DNA of 64,000 nt from Saccopteryx bilineata (Eukaryota > Chordata > Mammalia > Chiroptera > Emballonuridae): positions 56,781,795-56,845,794 of the forward strand of contig NC_089498.1 of assembly GCF_036850765.1 (NCBI RefSeq). The letters run 5' to 3'. The translations under genes were made by a program, and so were the position numbers. Shown here piece by piece: positions 12,058-24,960 of this stretch. How positions within the stretch are numbered: position 1 is the first letter of the stretch; each line of letters starts with the position of its first letter. Below the pieces are notes generated by a model that worked only from the letters and a program-made list of their open reading frames with translations, ran no database searches and was not told where the DNA came from.

Positions 12058-12284
12058 AAATCTATTCATTAGTCTTGTCATCTTTAGTGAAAGTCTTCTG
12101 TGTTAAACCAAGAAAAGAAAACTTTCTCAACTCATACTGATTAAATCTATTGCTTGACTGTGGTGTTCATAACTTCTATTCTTAAACTGAAAATGTAACT
12201 AAACAAAGAATTTAATGATCTAAATATCTTAAGACAACTAAAACATTAAAGAAACTCATGATGTATATAGCCTACGGGCTAGAA

Positions 12285-12619
12285 CAGGGGTCCCCAAACT
12301 ACGGCCCGCGGGCCGCATGTGGCCCCCTGAGGACATTTATCTGGCCCCCGCCGCACTTCTGGAAGGGGTACCTCTTTCAATGGTGGTCAGTGAGAGGAGC
12401 ATAGTTCCCATTGAAATACTGGCTAGTTTGTTGATTTAAATTTACTTGTTCTTTATTTTAAATATTGTATTTGTTCCCATTTTGTTTTTTTTTTTACTTT
12501 AAAATAAGATATGTGCAGAGTGCATAGGGATTTGTTCATAGTTTTTTTAATAGTCCAGCCCTCCAATGGTCTGAGGGACAATGAACTGACCCCCTGTGTA
12601 AAAAGTTTGGGGGCCCCTG
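12285..12619 (+). mobile_element. Non-autonomous hAT transposon with perfect TSD
   Basis: 335 bp bounded by CAGGGGTCCCCAAACT and AGTTTGGGGGCCCCTG inverted ends, flanked by exact 8-bp duplications GGCTAGAA (12277-12284 and 12620-12627). A shorter relative lies at 59443-59634. Confidence 0.95.
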
Positions 12620-12737
12620 GGCTAGAAGATACAGCAGTGAACTAAAGGAACATGGGTGTCTTCAAATTATGGAGGAATTCTCTTTGCACCTTTGAGGACA
12701 ATGCAAACTTCATTAGTTATAAGAAAGGAATTTTTAC

Positions 12738-12880
12738 GCCAAAAATTTTTTAAAATGAGAGTAGGGGAGATACAGAGACAGACTCCCACATGCTCCCCAC
12801 CCAGGATCTATTCGGCAGTGCCCGTCTGGGGTCAATGTTCAACCCAGCTGGGGCCAATAAATAGCCAGAGCCAATAAATT
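12738..12880 (-). mobile_element. Fragment of composite-type SINE
   Basis: GAGATACAGAGACAGACTCCCACATGC and CAGGATC resemble the reverse of the GCCCTGGCCGG family body; the tRNA-like head is missing. Confidence 0.5.
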
Positions 12881-13564
12881 TGTTTATTTCTAGTATGCTC
12901 TTTCCTTAAATAAATGGCTTAGAATAGAAGGAATTTTGCTTTTATATTTTCTAGGTTACAAAATCTGACTTTATTCCTTTGCCTACTTTAATTGAGTCTG
13001 TAGCCTAACCACAGAGATTGACTATAGTGGCTTACAAAAATCTATAGTCAATATTTTCTCAAACAAAAAACGTCCCATACCCAATTCAACATACATCAGT
13101 GGCTGTTTTTCAACACTGTTTACTCTAGCAACACCTTTGTGTTAAGTAATGTACATTCTGAGTACTTGCCTGGTTTTCATAATATACACCTTAAGGACCA
13201 AGGTATTTTAGGGAACAAACTATACTGCATATTCCATATAAAATAAAGCTATGTGTTCTAGATATCCTGTTTGAAACATAAATTAAGCCACAGTTTATCT
13301 GTAAATTTGTGAATACATACTAATCATATTTAGAACTATGGATCAGTAGGTTGTGTTATAGTATAACAGTTATACAAATGCAAATGTATATATCACTTTT
13401 TTACATTGGACTAGAGCTTATCCTAAATAAGGTTAGAATTTTACTGGCACAAAATAAAAATAAAACCAGCAATTTTTATCCAAAAAGACAGCAATCATCA
13501 AAAATAAATTTATAAAAGCCATTATAATACAAAAAAGCTATTTTATATTTAGGTTAATATATGC

Positions 13565-13884
13565 CAGGGGTCGGGAACCTATGGTCATGAGCCAGATGTG
13601 GCTCTTTTGATGGCTGCATCTGGCTCGCAGACAAATCTTTAATAAAAAAAATAATAACATTAAAAATATAAAACATTCTCATGTATTATAATCCATTCAT
13701 TTCCTACAGCTCATGTTCATCATTGCAGGTGGCTGGAGCCAATCACAGTTGTCCTCCAGGACAACATCAAATTTTTATTGGATAATGCATAATGTACATG
13801 GATAATTGTATGGCTCTCAAGGAATTACATTTTAAAATATGTGGTGTTCATGGCTCTCACAGCCAAAAAGGTTCCCGACCCCTG
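13565..13884 (+). mobile_element. Non-autonomous hAT transposon with perfect TSD
   Basis: 320 bp with ends CAGGGGTCGGGAACCTATGG and GGTTCCCGACCCCTG, flanked by exact ATATATGC duplications (13557-13564 and 13885-13892). Confidence 0.95.
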
Positions 13885-14067
13885 ATATATGCTATACCTA
13901 AGTGTTGATCCATAGCAAATAGTGAAACAACCTGTTACAATTACTATAAGAACATATTTGTAAATTAAAAATACCCTTGAAAAACCATTAGTTGGTTGAT
14001 TTTAGTTATCTTTACATCTAAATTAAATTATATGTTAACAATGTTTGGTATATTGACAAACTTGATT

Positions 14068-14660
14068 GTGGTAGACAGAATTCTAACATGGCCCCCAGAA
14101 TTTCTACACCCTGGTTTTCTCTCTCGGTTAGAGTATATGACATGGCAAAAGGATTTTCCAGATGTAACTAAGGTCATTTATCAGTTAATCTAAATAGAGG
14201 GATTATTTTGGTAGGGTTAACTGAATCACAAGCCTGAATCATAGCAAAGTTTTCTCTGTCGGGTTGCAGTTAAGGGAGTTCAAGACATTTGAAGCATGAA
14301 GGAATTTATGTGAAGGAAATTCTTTGTTGTACAGATGGAGAGGCCACAGGACAATGACCGGAAAGCAGCTTCTAAAAACTGAAAGGAGTCGCCAAAGAAC
14401 AACCAGCAAGGAAGGGGGAACTTCAATCCTAGAACTTAAAGGAGTTGAATTCTGTCAATAATTTAAATGAGCTTGACAAAGGACTCTTCCCCAGAAGCTG
14501 CAGATATGAGTCCAGCCTAAACAAAACCTTGATAAAGGCTTTGTGAAACCTGGACAGAGAAGCCAGCCACACTTTGCTGGACTTTTGACCTATAGAACTT
14601 TGATCTAATAAATGTTATTATTTTCAAACAATACATTTTTGATAATTTGTTATGTAACAA
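14068..14660 (+). mobile_element. Probable solitary LTR (MaLR/ERVL-like), diverged
   Basis: GGTAGACAGAATTCTAACATGGCCCC near the start, CATGGCAAAAGGATTTTCCAGATG, and the run CTTTGATCTAATAAATGTTATTATTTTC near the end resemble the layout of an old mammalian LTR with an AATAAA signal. Family not certain. Confidence 0.5.
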
Positions 14661-14982
14661 CATAAAACTAACTCACTGACACATGTTCTTATGTCTGATT
14701 GTCTAAAAAATCTTTCATGTACAAGAAAATCAAAAACTCAGTTAGATGACAGTGCTTGTTTTGGAAACTTGACCCTTGCAGTTCTAAGATCGTTATGTTA
14801 TATTGTCCTTCCATTTCATTAGGGAACAATTTTTTTTTCATTTTATGTTGCATGAGGTTTTAGAACTGTTTCTATATATTTCTGTACTGCTGATTCCAAA
14901 TCTAAAATCTGTTTTTTGGTGCATGCTCTAGCTTTTATGCAATTTTTATTTCTTTTTGTTACAGTTAATGGCATGCACTGGT

Positions 14983-15459
14983 TTTTGTTTTTTTTTTTAT
15001 AAATAAATTTTTATTTTAATGGGGTGACATCAATAAATCAGGGTACATACATTCAAAGAAAACATTTCCAGGTTATCTTGTCATTTAGTTCTGTTGCATA
15101 CCCATCACCCGAAGAGAGATCGTCCTCCGCCACCCTCCATCCAGTTTTCTCTGTACCCCTCCCCCTCCCCCTCTCCCTCCTTCCCTCCCCCCACCCCCTG
15201 TAACCACCACACTCCTGTCCATGCCTTAGTCTCGCTTTTATGTCCCACCAATGTATGGAATCCTGCAGTTCCTGTTTTTTTCTGATTCGCTTATTTCACC
15301 CCGCACAATGCTACCAAGACTCCACCATTCCGCTGTAAGTGATCCGATGTCATCATTTCTCCTAGCTGAATAGTATACCATGGTGTATATGTGCCCCATC
15401 TTCTTCATTCAGTCCTCTATTTTTTTTTACAGTGATTAAAAGCCTTTAAGCAAACTCTT
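14983..15459 (-). mobile_element. 5'-truncated LINE-1 insertion, minus strand
   Basis: Poly(T) start, TTTTATTTTAATGGGGTGACATC, then antisense LINE-1 3' UTR with a C-rich CCCCTCCCCCT block, ending at about 15459. TSD: GCACTGGTTTTT at about 14969-14980 and again at about 15460. It looks comparatively young and lies just upstream of the orphan relic. Confidence 0.85.
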
Positions 15460-15624
15460 GCACTGGTTTTTAAATTGGAGTTAAAGGGCAATGACTCTTG
15501 GACTGAACATAACCACAAGGCAATTAATGTTTTACAAACATCACTTTTACATAATTATAGTTGTTTTTAAATGTAAAAAATTATCTGATAAAAACACCCT
15601 CTTATTTTGTTTTAAGATTGTATC

Positions 15625-17201
15625 ATGGCTTCTTCGAGTAGGCATAAATATAATAGTCCTGACACCTTCTGTTATATATGTAGCTGTTACACACTTCAAT
15701 GTCAAAGGCGCAATATTTCATCATTTGAGACATGTGCATATATTGCCTATTTTCAAGTTCCCCTTGGCGATCAAGACAAGAATTGGGCTCCTCATATTGT
15801 GTGTCTTAATAGTGAGAAAATGCTTCATGACTGGACAAAAGGAAAATGCAAAGGAATGCCTTTTGGTATTCCCATGGTTTGGCGTGAACCTAAGGACCAC
15901 AGCAGTGACTGATCCAGTTATTTCTGTCTGATCCATACAAAGAACATTGGCAAGAAAAAACGGCATGTGATACATATCCTAATATTCCTTCAGCAATATG
16001 ACCTATCCCACATTCTGAGACACTCCCAGTTCCAGTTTTCAGTGGTTTTATTTCTTCTAAGGACAAAGAAAGTGAACATGGTGGTCAAGTGTATTTTGAT
16101 AAAATGCATGAGGAAATGGTTGTAGAATCTGAAGGGTCTTCTTCTGATGCCAAAGAGTCATTAACCCCTCAGCAGTTTAGCCAACCCGAATTGAATGACT
16201 TAGTAAGAGATTTGGACCTATCAAAGAAAGCAGCTGAGTTATTAGCTTCCAGGCTTCAAGAGAAGAATCTACTTCATAAAGTATCCCATTTCAGGAAGTG
16301 TGAACAAATTTTTGTGGACTTTTTTGCTGAAGACAAACACTTTGTTTACTGTCATGATATCAGTAGTCTTCGCAGCCAGCTAGGTGTTACCACTTACAGT
16401 CCAACAGAATGGCGACTATTTTTTGACAGCTCTAAACAGAGTCTGAAATGTGTTTTCCTACACAACGGTAATGTTTATGTAGTGGTTCCAATTGGTTATT
16501 CAACTCATCTGCGAGAAGATTGTAAAGACATAAAAATTGTCCTTGACTTTCTGAAATATGAGGAGCATAACTGGATCGTTTGTGTGGATCTTAAAATGGT
16601 AACTTTCCTGCTAGGATAACAGAAAGGTTTCACGAAGTATCCTAGCTTTCTGTGTTTGTGGGACAGCCGAGCTCGGGAGAAACACTGGACACAGAAGGAG
16701 TGGCTGAAAAGTGAAGCTCTGGAAGTAGGGATGCAAAATATTGTGAATGAACCTGTAGTTAATCGAGTCAGGATCATTTTTCCCCCACTTCATATCAAAC
16801 TTGACTTAATGAAGCAGTTTGTTCAGGCTTTGAATAAAGAAAGTGAATGCTTTCAACAGATTATTTCTGCTTTTTCTGCCTTGTCTTTCGAGAACATAAA
16901 AGCAGGTGTATTCAACGTACCTCAAATTGGAACCCTCATACGTGAGGAAGAATTTGCCAGGTAGATGAAGAAGGAGGAGAAAGCAGCATGGAAGTCTTTT
17001 GTGGCAGTTACAAAGAACTTCCTTGGCAACAAAAAAGCAGAAAACTATGAACTTCTGGTTCAAAGGATGCTGTTGGCTTTCTGCGACATTGGATATAACA
17101 TGAACATTAAGATTCCCTTCCTGAACAGTCACCTAGATATGTTTCCCCCAAATCTTGGAGCTGTTAGTGATGAGCAGAGTACTGCTGGAGCATCAAACTA
17201 G
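15625..17201 (+). pseudogene. Broken copy of an intronless orphan gene family (invertebrate-like, function unknown)
   Basis: Four reading segments line up as one protein of about 525 codons. The first, 15625-15912, has an N-terminal Cys-x2-Cys knuckle (FCYIC), then GDQDKNWAPHIVC and GIPMVWREP. A stop at 15910-15912 and a frameshift before about 16089 follow. Segment 16089-16619 (LNDLVRDLDLSKKAAELL, TEWRLFFDSSKQSLK, HNGNVYVVVPIG) ends at TAA 16617-16619. The same frame continues through WDSRAREKHW to a TAG at 16962-16964, then 16965-17201 (NFLGNKKAENYELLV, NLGAVSDEQ). I recall proteins with these motifs as multi-copy uncharacterised genes of arthropods and cnidarians; this is memory, not a search. 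The second Cys of the distal C-x2-C pair is Ser here, and the usual continuation after the VSDE motif is missing. No TIRs or TSD were found, so the copying mechanism is unknown. The relic is non-functional. Confidence 0.72.
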
Positions 17202-17219
17202 ATTGTCCTTAACAAGTAC

Positions 17220-20200
17220 ACAAACACAAGAGCTACAAATGCAAATTTTTGCCTGAATAGAATTTAAATAAGTTTTGTGCAAATTTTATGATTAAAATAA
17301 GTGTTTTAATATGTTCTATTTCAAAATTGTAGACAAATTATGATGCAATCATATCTTTTAGTGTATTAGTGTATTTATTGTATTATATAAATTATATTTT
17401 CACAAAGATGATGCCCAAGAAGACATTCTACTTCATTATGTTAAACTAAATGTTGAAAATTTTACAATAAGATGAAAACCTAAAATCTTGAATTGCAAAA
17501 AAAAACTGTAGCTACAGAGAGAAACTAATGTTAGATTAGAGATCAGCACACTCAAATTAGGTAAGAACAAGTACTTTTGTGGATGCAACAAAAATTTTGT
17601 TCCCTAGTGTTATTCATTCATTCACTTATTCTCTCAAAATTATTGGGAATTGTAATTGTGTTTATCAATTTAGTGGTGAACACCATAAAGATAGTTCCTG
17701 TCTCTATTGTTCTTATCACCATCTCTTTAAAAGAAGTTTCTTATTAGTTTATTTAAATGAGCCAAATGTGATAACTGATCTTAGTAATATAAATTGTATG
17801 ATGTTTCTATAATTTTGAACATGTATATTGTAGTAACATGAATTTTAATAAATTCCAATTTATGTGTTTATATTTAGGGATTCTGCAATACCAACTTGTA
17901 TTATTGGAAATGCAAAATAACTTGTTATAAAGTTGGGTAGACATAAATATATAAAAAAAGTTTGGGTTTATTAGACAAATTATTTGGGCAATAACAGAAT
18001 TTATAAATAACTTAAAGGACACCTTCCAAATATATAAACTAAGAACATTATTATAGTCCAAATTCTCTCTGTATTACAGAAAACTAAGAATATTCAACGT
18101 TTTTCAGTACATTATCACTAGTTTCTTAGAGAATGAAATAAAAAATAAGGGATCTCACAATGTGATATGGAAATTCATTTAAGGGGTAGAACAAGATTCT
18201 AAGAAACTTGTAAGACAAAACCATTTGCTGGAAGACACCAGAAGTTCTAACTGACATAATGTAGCTGCTCATAGTGCTGCCCTAACATAACTGGATAAGA
18301 ACTAGACATGAAAATTATGATGATAGCAAAGAAACAAAAGATGATGTGGGTAATACTATTTATCATTTTATAGATCTTCTATATGTGACTGACAATTTCT
18401 CTGGAAAGAACACTATATACATTTTGTTTTTATTCCTCACTACATAGCAAGTTAAAGAGTTGTTATTTTTGTTATATAAATGTTCCTATTTGTAAAATGG
18501 ACAGCATAATTTTCAAAGATTTTTAAATAATTTGTCCTTTTTTTGAGTAAAAAATATCAAGGATTTGAACAAAAGACCACTTTAAAAACTATTTTAAATT
18601 ATAATTCTTAAAAGTATTTAATAAAAAATAATAACCATGAATTTCTGTCTTCCAAAGCCACTTCCTTGAGTAGATCCACTCATATTACCTAATTCTCTTT
18701 GTGGGAATTTAAAAAGGTCCCCAACTCTAGAAATATGAAATTGAAAATTTTACCCTTCTAGTGAGTAGATCAGCTTCATGGTGGACTAAATGCCTTGTAT
18801 TGGGATCATTAGTTGAATTTTAGCCTTAAACTTGACCCTTCAGGAAATGTTTGTTTATGTAACAGCCTTGTTTCAGACTTGTATATTCAATTACTTACTA
18901 AAGATAACCACCTAAATTTAGTGTCTCAGAAAATATCATCTTCCCCCTCGACCTTTGCTTTTTCACATATATTCACTCTCTCTTCATAAATAGAGAAATG
19001 TAGTTTCCCAGGACAGATATATAGAATTAATTCAACTTATGTCTCTACCTTGGTCTTATTTTTATCATCCACCTTCCAGTCAAACCCTCATCATTTCTCT
19101 TAATTTTTTCAATTACTTTCTAACTAAACTCTCTCTTTCCAATCTAGCTGCTCTAATTTGACTCACAGAGATACCATGATAGTCTTTCTATAATTTACAT
19201 CTATCCTCTGTATATAACCTTCCATGTTAATCATAGTTTTCACAAGAGTCAAAAATACTAGTTTACTAATCATAGTTCATGATCTTCTTTCATTCTCTTT
19301 AGATTCATCTCCCATTAGACATATTCTTTTGTACAGTTGTACTTTAGTTCTTAATTTTTTTGAAGGCTTTATGTGTTTTACTACTCTTTCTTAAATTTAT
19401 TTACCCATTCTTCTTACATCCTTTTCATTGTCTGTCATGGTCTTTATTCTTCTATATTGTGAGAATTAATTTACTTATCTCTCTTTTCCTTTAGATCCTA
19501 AGTCTGTTGAGAATACCCACCACTGAGAAAGGGATTTGATAAATGTGGTCACTTACCAAATATTTGAAGAGTCAAGATAGGAAGAGAGAAGAAAAGAAAA
19601 ATCAGTATTTATATAGGGCTTCATATTATGCTGTTTTTGATTTACATAACCTTGAAAGAGTCAAGCAAAGTATATTACAATTCTGAAAGAGAAACTAGAA
19701 TATTAGAATAAGATTCATAAAGGTGGTAGACATTGACTTAAATCTTGAAAAAAAGAGGAATTTTAATAGTTCAAATGATATTTTAGAGCATAGGCAAAGA
19801 CCTATTGCCAGAAAAGCACAGGTTGTTTTTCTATTAAGGAAATAGAAATCTAAATGCTATTTTATTGAGCCTTTATACAGGTGTTTTGGAGGAGGATAGG
19901 AGAGAGCATAGGTCATGATATAAAATACTTTTAGAAATCAGTGGGAAAATATAAAATTCATTCTAAAAGCAATTGGGAGTCAATGAAGATTAATTTTGAT
20001 TTTTTTGAAACCTAATTAAAAAATTTTAAAGAATATCTTGTAAAATTTATGAATCAAGTGATTTATCAATATCCAACCTTCTGATCCTATTTAAAAGTAA
20101 GAATATTTCAAATTATTACTATCACACAAATGTATAAAACAGTTACATGTTTACTTAGCCTTACTAATAAATGTTAAACTTGGAAGAGAAAAGTATCTTA

Positions 20201-20805
20201 TTTATATTTTTCTACAAATCACATAACATATTGTCTTGTGCAGAGAAGATAACTAATACATGTTTGCAGCATTAAACATTATAGTTTGATAGTTATCAAA
20301 ATATTGGCATTCAAAAAAATTCATTTAACTCAGAAATGAAGCTAAATCTAGTTTACTTCTCTTTTTAAATTTCTCAAGGAACTTTGGGATCTTGCAGTCA
20401 TCTGGGTAATCATTACAAAGATTAATTCTTACTCATTAGAATTAAAAAAACGCATCTGAGATTTTTTGTTTTCAATCACCTTAATACATTAAGCACTCAG
20501 CAAGATATATTTGTGCAGGGCATAACTCAAAAGCACCTCCATTCAGATTTACCTCACTATGCTATATATTTAATTCATTTAATATGCTTTGTGTCTTTAT
20601 GATTGTATTATATCATTTTAAGAGTACTATTGTATTTAAAGTATCAGCTTACATGCTGTTTAGAAAATAGTTCCTATATTACAGTCATCTTGTATTTTTG
20701 TGGACTATTTTATCTAGCTTTTAGTAGGCTAGAAGGATAGATTTTTGCATCAAATCTATGCAGGGAAGTTAGTAGGTATTTTAAAGTTAGCATAATTCTT
20801 GCTGT
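17220..20805. other. Unassigned AT-rich DNA
   Basis: No gene or repeat family recognised. A nine-A run at about 17496 lies 295 bases after the orphan relic and could mark a processed 3' end, but has no matching TSD that I could find. Confidence 0.5.
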
Positions 20806-20807
20806 AT

Positions 20808-21206
20808 TTTCTTTCTTTTTTTTTTTCCTGTTCCTTTTTGTACTGAGAGAGGGAGAGAAACAGAGACAGGAAGTGAGAGAAATGAGAAGCATCAATTCGT
20901 AGTTGCAGCACCTTAGTTGTTCACTGATTGCTTTCTCAACTATGCCTTGACTGGGGGGCTCCAGTTGAGCCGATGACTCCTTGCTCAAGCCAGCAACCTT
21001 TGGTTCAAGCCAGCAACCTTTGGGCTTAAGTCAGGGATCATGGGGTCATGTCTATAATCCCACGCTCAAGCCGGTGACCCTACACTCAACTGGTGAGTCC
21101 ACACTAAGTCGGGTGAGCCTGTGCTCAAGCCAACATCTTTGGGGTTTTGATCCTAGGTCATCAGCATTCCAGGTGGACACTGTCCACTACACCACCGTCT
21201 GGTCAA
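20808..21206 (-). mobile_element. Long tRNA-derived SINE (GCCTGACCAGG family)
   Basis: Reverse copy with GAGAAGCATCAATTCGTAGTTGC, repeated TTGCTCAAGCCAGCAACC and a degenerate CCGTCTGGTCA end. Flanked by TGCTGTATTTTC and TGTTGTATTTTC. Confidence 0.88.
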
Positions 21207-21277
21207 GTTTTTGTTGTATTTTCAAATCCTGTGTTGTACATAGGATGATACAAGAGCAGGGACACAAAGAAAGTCTA

Positions 21278-21561
21278 GCCTGACTAGGCGGTGGAGCATC
21301 CGACTGGGACACGGAGAACCTAGGTGTGAAACCCTGAGGTCACTGGCTTGAGCGCGGGCTCATCTGGTTTGAGCAAGACTTACCAGCTTGAAGCCCAAGG
21401 TTGCTGGCTGAGCAAGGGGTCACTAGATCTGCTGTAGCCCCACGGTCAGGAATATATGAGAAAGCAATCAATGAACTAAGCTGTCGCAACAAAGAATTGA
21501 TGCTTGTCATCTCTCTCCCTTTCTGTCTGTCTGCCCCTATCTGTCACTCTCTCTGTTTCTG

Positions 21562-21603
<42 letters not shown>
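21278..21603 (+). mobile_element. Long tRNA-derived SINE with (CA)n tail
   Basis: Head GCCTGACTAGGCGGTGGAGC, GGTGTGAAACCCTGAGGTCAC, and a CA microsatellite (about 21565-21602) where the A-rich tail would be. Flanks AAAGTCTA (21269, 21603) form a short TSD. Confidence 0.88.
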
Positions 21604-21604
<1 letters not shown>

Positions 21605-21863
21605 GTCTACAAAAGAGCAAATATGATCACTTGATACTTTCATTTGCAACCAAATATAAAACATTCAAAAGTTCGCCATTTGTATATTATATAATCTTCC
21701 AGGGGTAAGTTTTATTTTATTAGCTTGCTTCATCCCATAATTGCCATCATTAACTAATTTAAAAAATTAAATTAGAGAAACTTTACTGAGCCCCTTTTAT
21801 TGTATCAAGTGCTCTTCTGGGTAACTACAGTAAGACAGACTTTCAAATATGTTGATATAAGTA

Positions 21864-22333
21864 CAGTCGTCCCTTGCTATATCCCAGTTCACTTTTCATG
21901 ATCTCACTGTATCGTGAATTTTTAAATTATATATATCTAACTTTGTATTGCAGATTTTTTGCTATATCATAGAATTTTGTGATATACAGGTATTTTTGTA
22001 TATTTATTTATTTTTGCAGTAAAAGAAACATTTTCTAGCCTAAAAAATTGAAAATATAAAAATATATAAAATATTTAATTAAAACATATTAAGAGTATTA
22101 AATTGAAATAAAATACATAGCTTAGAATTTTATATGTTGTTAAAATTACGTAGGCTTAAGAGTGTAAAAAGTGGTTAAGAGCATAGGAAGTATTTATAAG
22201 AGTGTGGGGAGGGTTTATAAAGCCTTTAAATATATATAAATAATAAAATAAATATAAGGTCGCAACTTCACAGATTTTTGCCTGTCATGGGAGGTTCTGG
22301 AACCTAACCCCCACAATAGATGAAGGACCACTT
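21864..22333. mobile_element. Tigger-type DNA transposon fossil
   Basis: Starts CAGTCGTCCCTTGCTATATC after TA and ends GAAGGACCACT, a diverged inverted copy of the start; TATCGTGAATTTTT and AGGTTCTGGAACCTAACCCC in between match common mammalian Tigger derivatives. Confidence 0.75.
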
Positions 22334-22502
22334 TACTCTTCTTTGTTGTAGTTTCAATTTTTAATCTATTTTTACATTTTCTTGTGGTGAAAGTCTGGAT
22401 ATTTGAGAGAGTTCAATTTAATTTATTGAAGATGTAACACAGAAAAGAAAGTGATAGGTAGACTATTTGTTTCCCGGCCTATTTATTCATTATGTCTCCA
22501 GC

Positions 22503-22506
22503 ACCA

Positions 22507-22543
<37 letters not shown>

Positions 22544-22856
22544 AGAGACAGAGAGAGAGTCAGAGAGAGGGATAGTTAGGGACAGACAGGAATGGAGAAA
22601 GATGAGAAGCATCAATCATCACTTTTTCGTTGTGACACTTTAGTTATTCATTGATTGCTTTGTCATATATGCCTTGACCATGGGCCTTCAGTAGACTAAG
22701 TAACCCCTTGCTCAGCCAGTGACCTTGAGTCCAAGCTGGTGAGCTTTGCTCAAACCAGATGAGCCTGCACTCAAGCTGGTGAGCTCGGGGTCTCAAACCT
22801 GGGTCCTCTGCATCCCAGGCTGATGCTTTATCCACTGCACCACTGCCTGGTCAGGC
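22503..22856 (-). mobile_element. Long tRNA-derived SINE with (ATT)n tail
   Basis: Reverse copy; an ATT microsatellite (about 22505-22542) replaces poly(T). Ends CACTGCCTGGTCAGG. TSD CTCCAGCACCATATTA at both sides. Confidence 0.92.
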
Positions 22857-24400
22857 TCCAGCACCATATTAAGCAGCCAACAAGCAGGGAAGACCCTCCC
22901 AAGGGGATATGCAGAGCAGGTTACCGAGTGCTGAAGTGCTTTATAGAAAGTACAGGAAGTTATCCTTGCCCTCAAAGAGCCTACACTTTGACTCATTACT
23001 TGTTACTTGATGGAACTAAAATGGCACACTTAATTTGGGGTAATCCATTACTTATTTGAACTAGGTGCCTTGTGGCCCAATATCCTTGTTTCTTATTAAA
23101 GTGGTTGCAGAAAACTGGCAGTGAAGTTAATGGCTGAAGAGGGCAATCTGATAGATTCCTAGTCTAGAAGCTAATCCTGTGCTCATATCATATTTCCTTA
23201 TAAGTCTCAATTAGGAAGAAAGCATATTCAGTGAAATTCTCGCAGCCCAACAATACATAGCTAACCCTAATTTCAGTATATATTAAAACACACAGGTGCA
23301 CACGTACACACACACATACTCAGTCTATTTCTTACCACTCAAAAATGAAACAGTTCAAGAAAATCAAATTAAAGTATACTTTGTGTGATATAAGCAAATT
23401 CTATTGTCAAGACTAGCATGGAAAATGAGTATAAATTTCCTTTCAGACATAAATTGCAATTGAGATACTGGTAAATATAATGATATCCCTATGAGAACTA
23501 CTGAATGTTTGCATGGCATTTAGTTTCAATTCAGTAAAAGTGGAAGTTCTTGAAAGAAGTCTGTTATGTTTGGAAGCCCAGTGGGTAATTTGAACAGCTA
23601 GAGTGGCTTGCTGTTATAAGGATTTGCATACTAAGTCATCTTATTGCCGTCATCTGCTTCCTAAACTCATTTGCAGTCACCAACTGTCAAGGAAGATTTT
23701 TTATTGAACAAGAGGAAACCTGCATCTGGACACCAGATTTCTTGTCGTTTTTACAGAAATCTATCATATACTTTTACAAAAAATAAAAAAATACAATTCA
23801 GTTTTAGTTGTAATATTGTTTCAGAGTATTTATAATGGCTTTATTTTATTGATGTACATGTTTGTGTATATAGTTTTTTGTAGGTCTATATAATTATATA
23901 CACTTGTGTGGCTATAATTTTAATTTTAGATGACTACTCCAGCCCATAATTCAAAATTTTTCATTGGTTCTGGAATGTAGTCACTAAAAATTTTTTTAAA
24001 AGATTGCTATATTTAAATGACTATAATGTAGTATATTTATTGTTAGCCTTCCATTCTTGGATAATGAGTTAATCCACAGTTGTGAATTTTATTAAGGTAA
24101 AATTTTTAATGTAAACTATAACAATCAACTATAACAATTTTCAAGGGAAAACACATTATAATAGATTGCTGATGTGTTTAGGGAATAGATCTTAATACCA
24201 TTGTAAATCAAATTATTAGTTACCACTTTAGTAAATAACATATGTAATCAGATACACTCAAAATCATTTTTTCTATACATAACAAGAAAAAGAATGCTAT
24301 ACTGAAATGTGGGTGTGGTCATTGCGATTGGTGTCTGGGCTTATTCCCTTGCCATAATCACATAGTATTGAACTTTAAGCTCACCCTTAAGCAATGAATT
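22857..24400. other. Unassigned AT-rich DNA
   Basis: No gene or repeat family recognised. A few CA/TA-rich tracts occur. Confidence 0.5.
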
Positions 24401-24406
24401 AAACAA

Positions 24407-24712
24407 TATTTTTAAGTGAGAGGAAGGCGGATAGTGGTACAGACTTCCACATGCACCCCAGCAAGGATCCACTTGGCAACCCTGGTCTGGTGCCAATGCT
24501 CAAATCAACGTAACTATCCTCAGTGCCCAGGGCCAATGTTGGAACCAATCAAACCACTGGCTTTGAGAGGGGAAGAGAGAGAGAAGGAAGAGAAGGAAAG
24601 GAAGAGAAGCAGATGATTGCTTCTCATGTGTGTTTTGACCGGGGACTGAACCAGGAACATCATAAGCCAGACTGACGCTCTATCTATTGAACCAACTAGT
24701 CAGGGCCAAATT
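24407..24712 (-). mobile_element. Composite-type SINE variant, diverged
   Basis: Reverse copy: GAGAGGAAGG, ACTTCCACATGCACCCCAGC, GGGGACTGAACCAGGAAC, TGAACCAACTAGTCAGGGCC end. Confidence 0.75.
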
Positions 24713-24960
24713 ACACAAATACTAAAGCTAAAAGAATTACTCTTGTTTCTAGTTTCTTTTCAACCATTTCTTATTTTTGAACAAGATCTAGAAGTTTGAG
24801 GTTACTGGGACATAACCTTTAAATAAGTGAACTATTGTTATTCCACGTTATAGACTGTAAATTGTCAAATGGACCATTTGTGGAAAAGAAGGAACAAGGA
24901 CAACAGTATTGCAAATATATACTTAAGGAATACAACATGCTTATAAGAAATTCAGGATAA

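Noticed and set aside
15491..15931. 146-codon frame overlapping the orphan relic
   Set aside because: It is another frame over the same DNA; the protein-like signal with motifs lies in the frame starting at 15625.
17496..17505. A-run after the orphan relic as proof of retrocopying
   Set aside because: Only nine A bases, no AATAAA at the right spacing and no TSD matched upstream.
21565..21602. Regular short repeats as possible CRISPR or satellite
   Set aside because: Simple CA microsatellite forming a SINE tail; no spacer structure.
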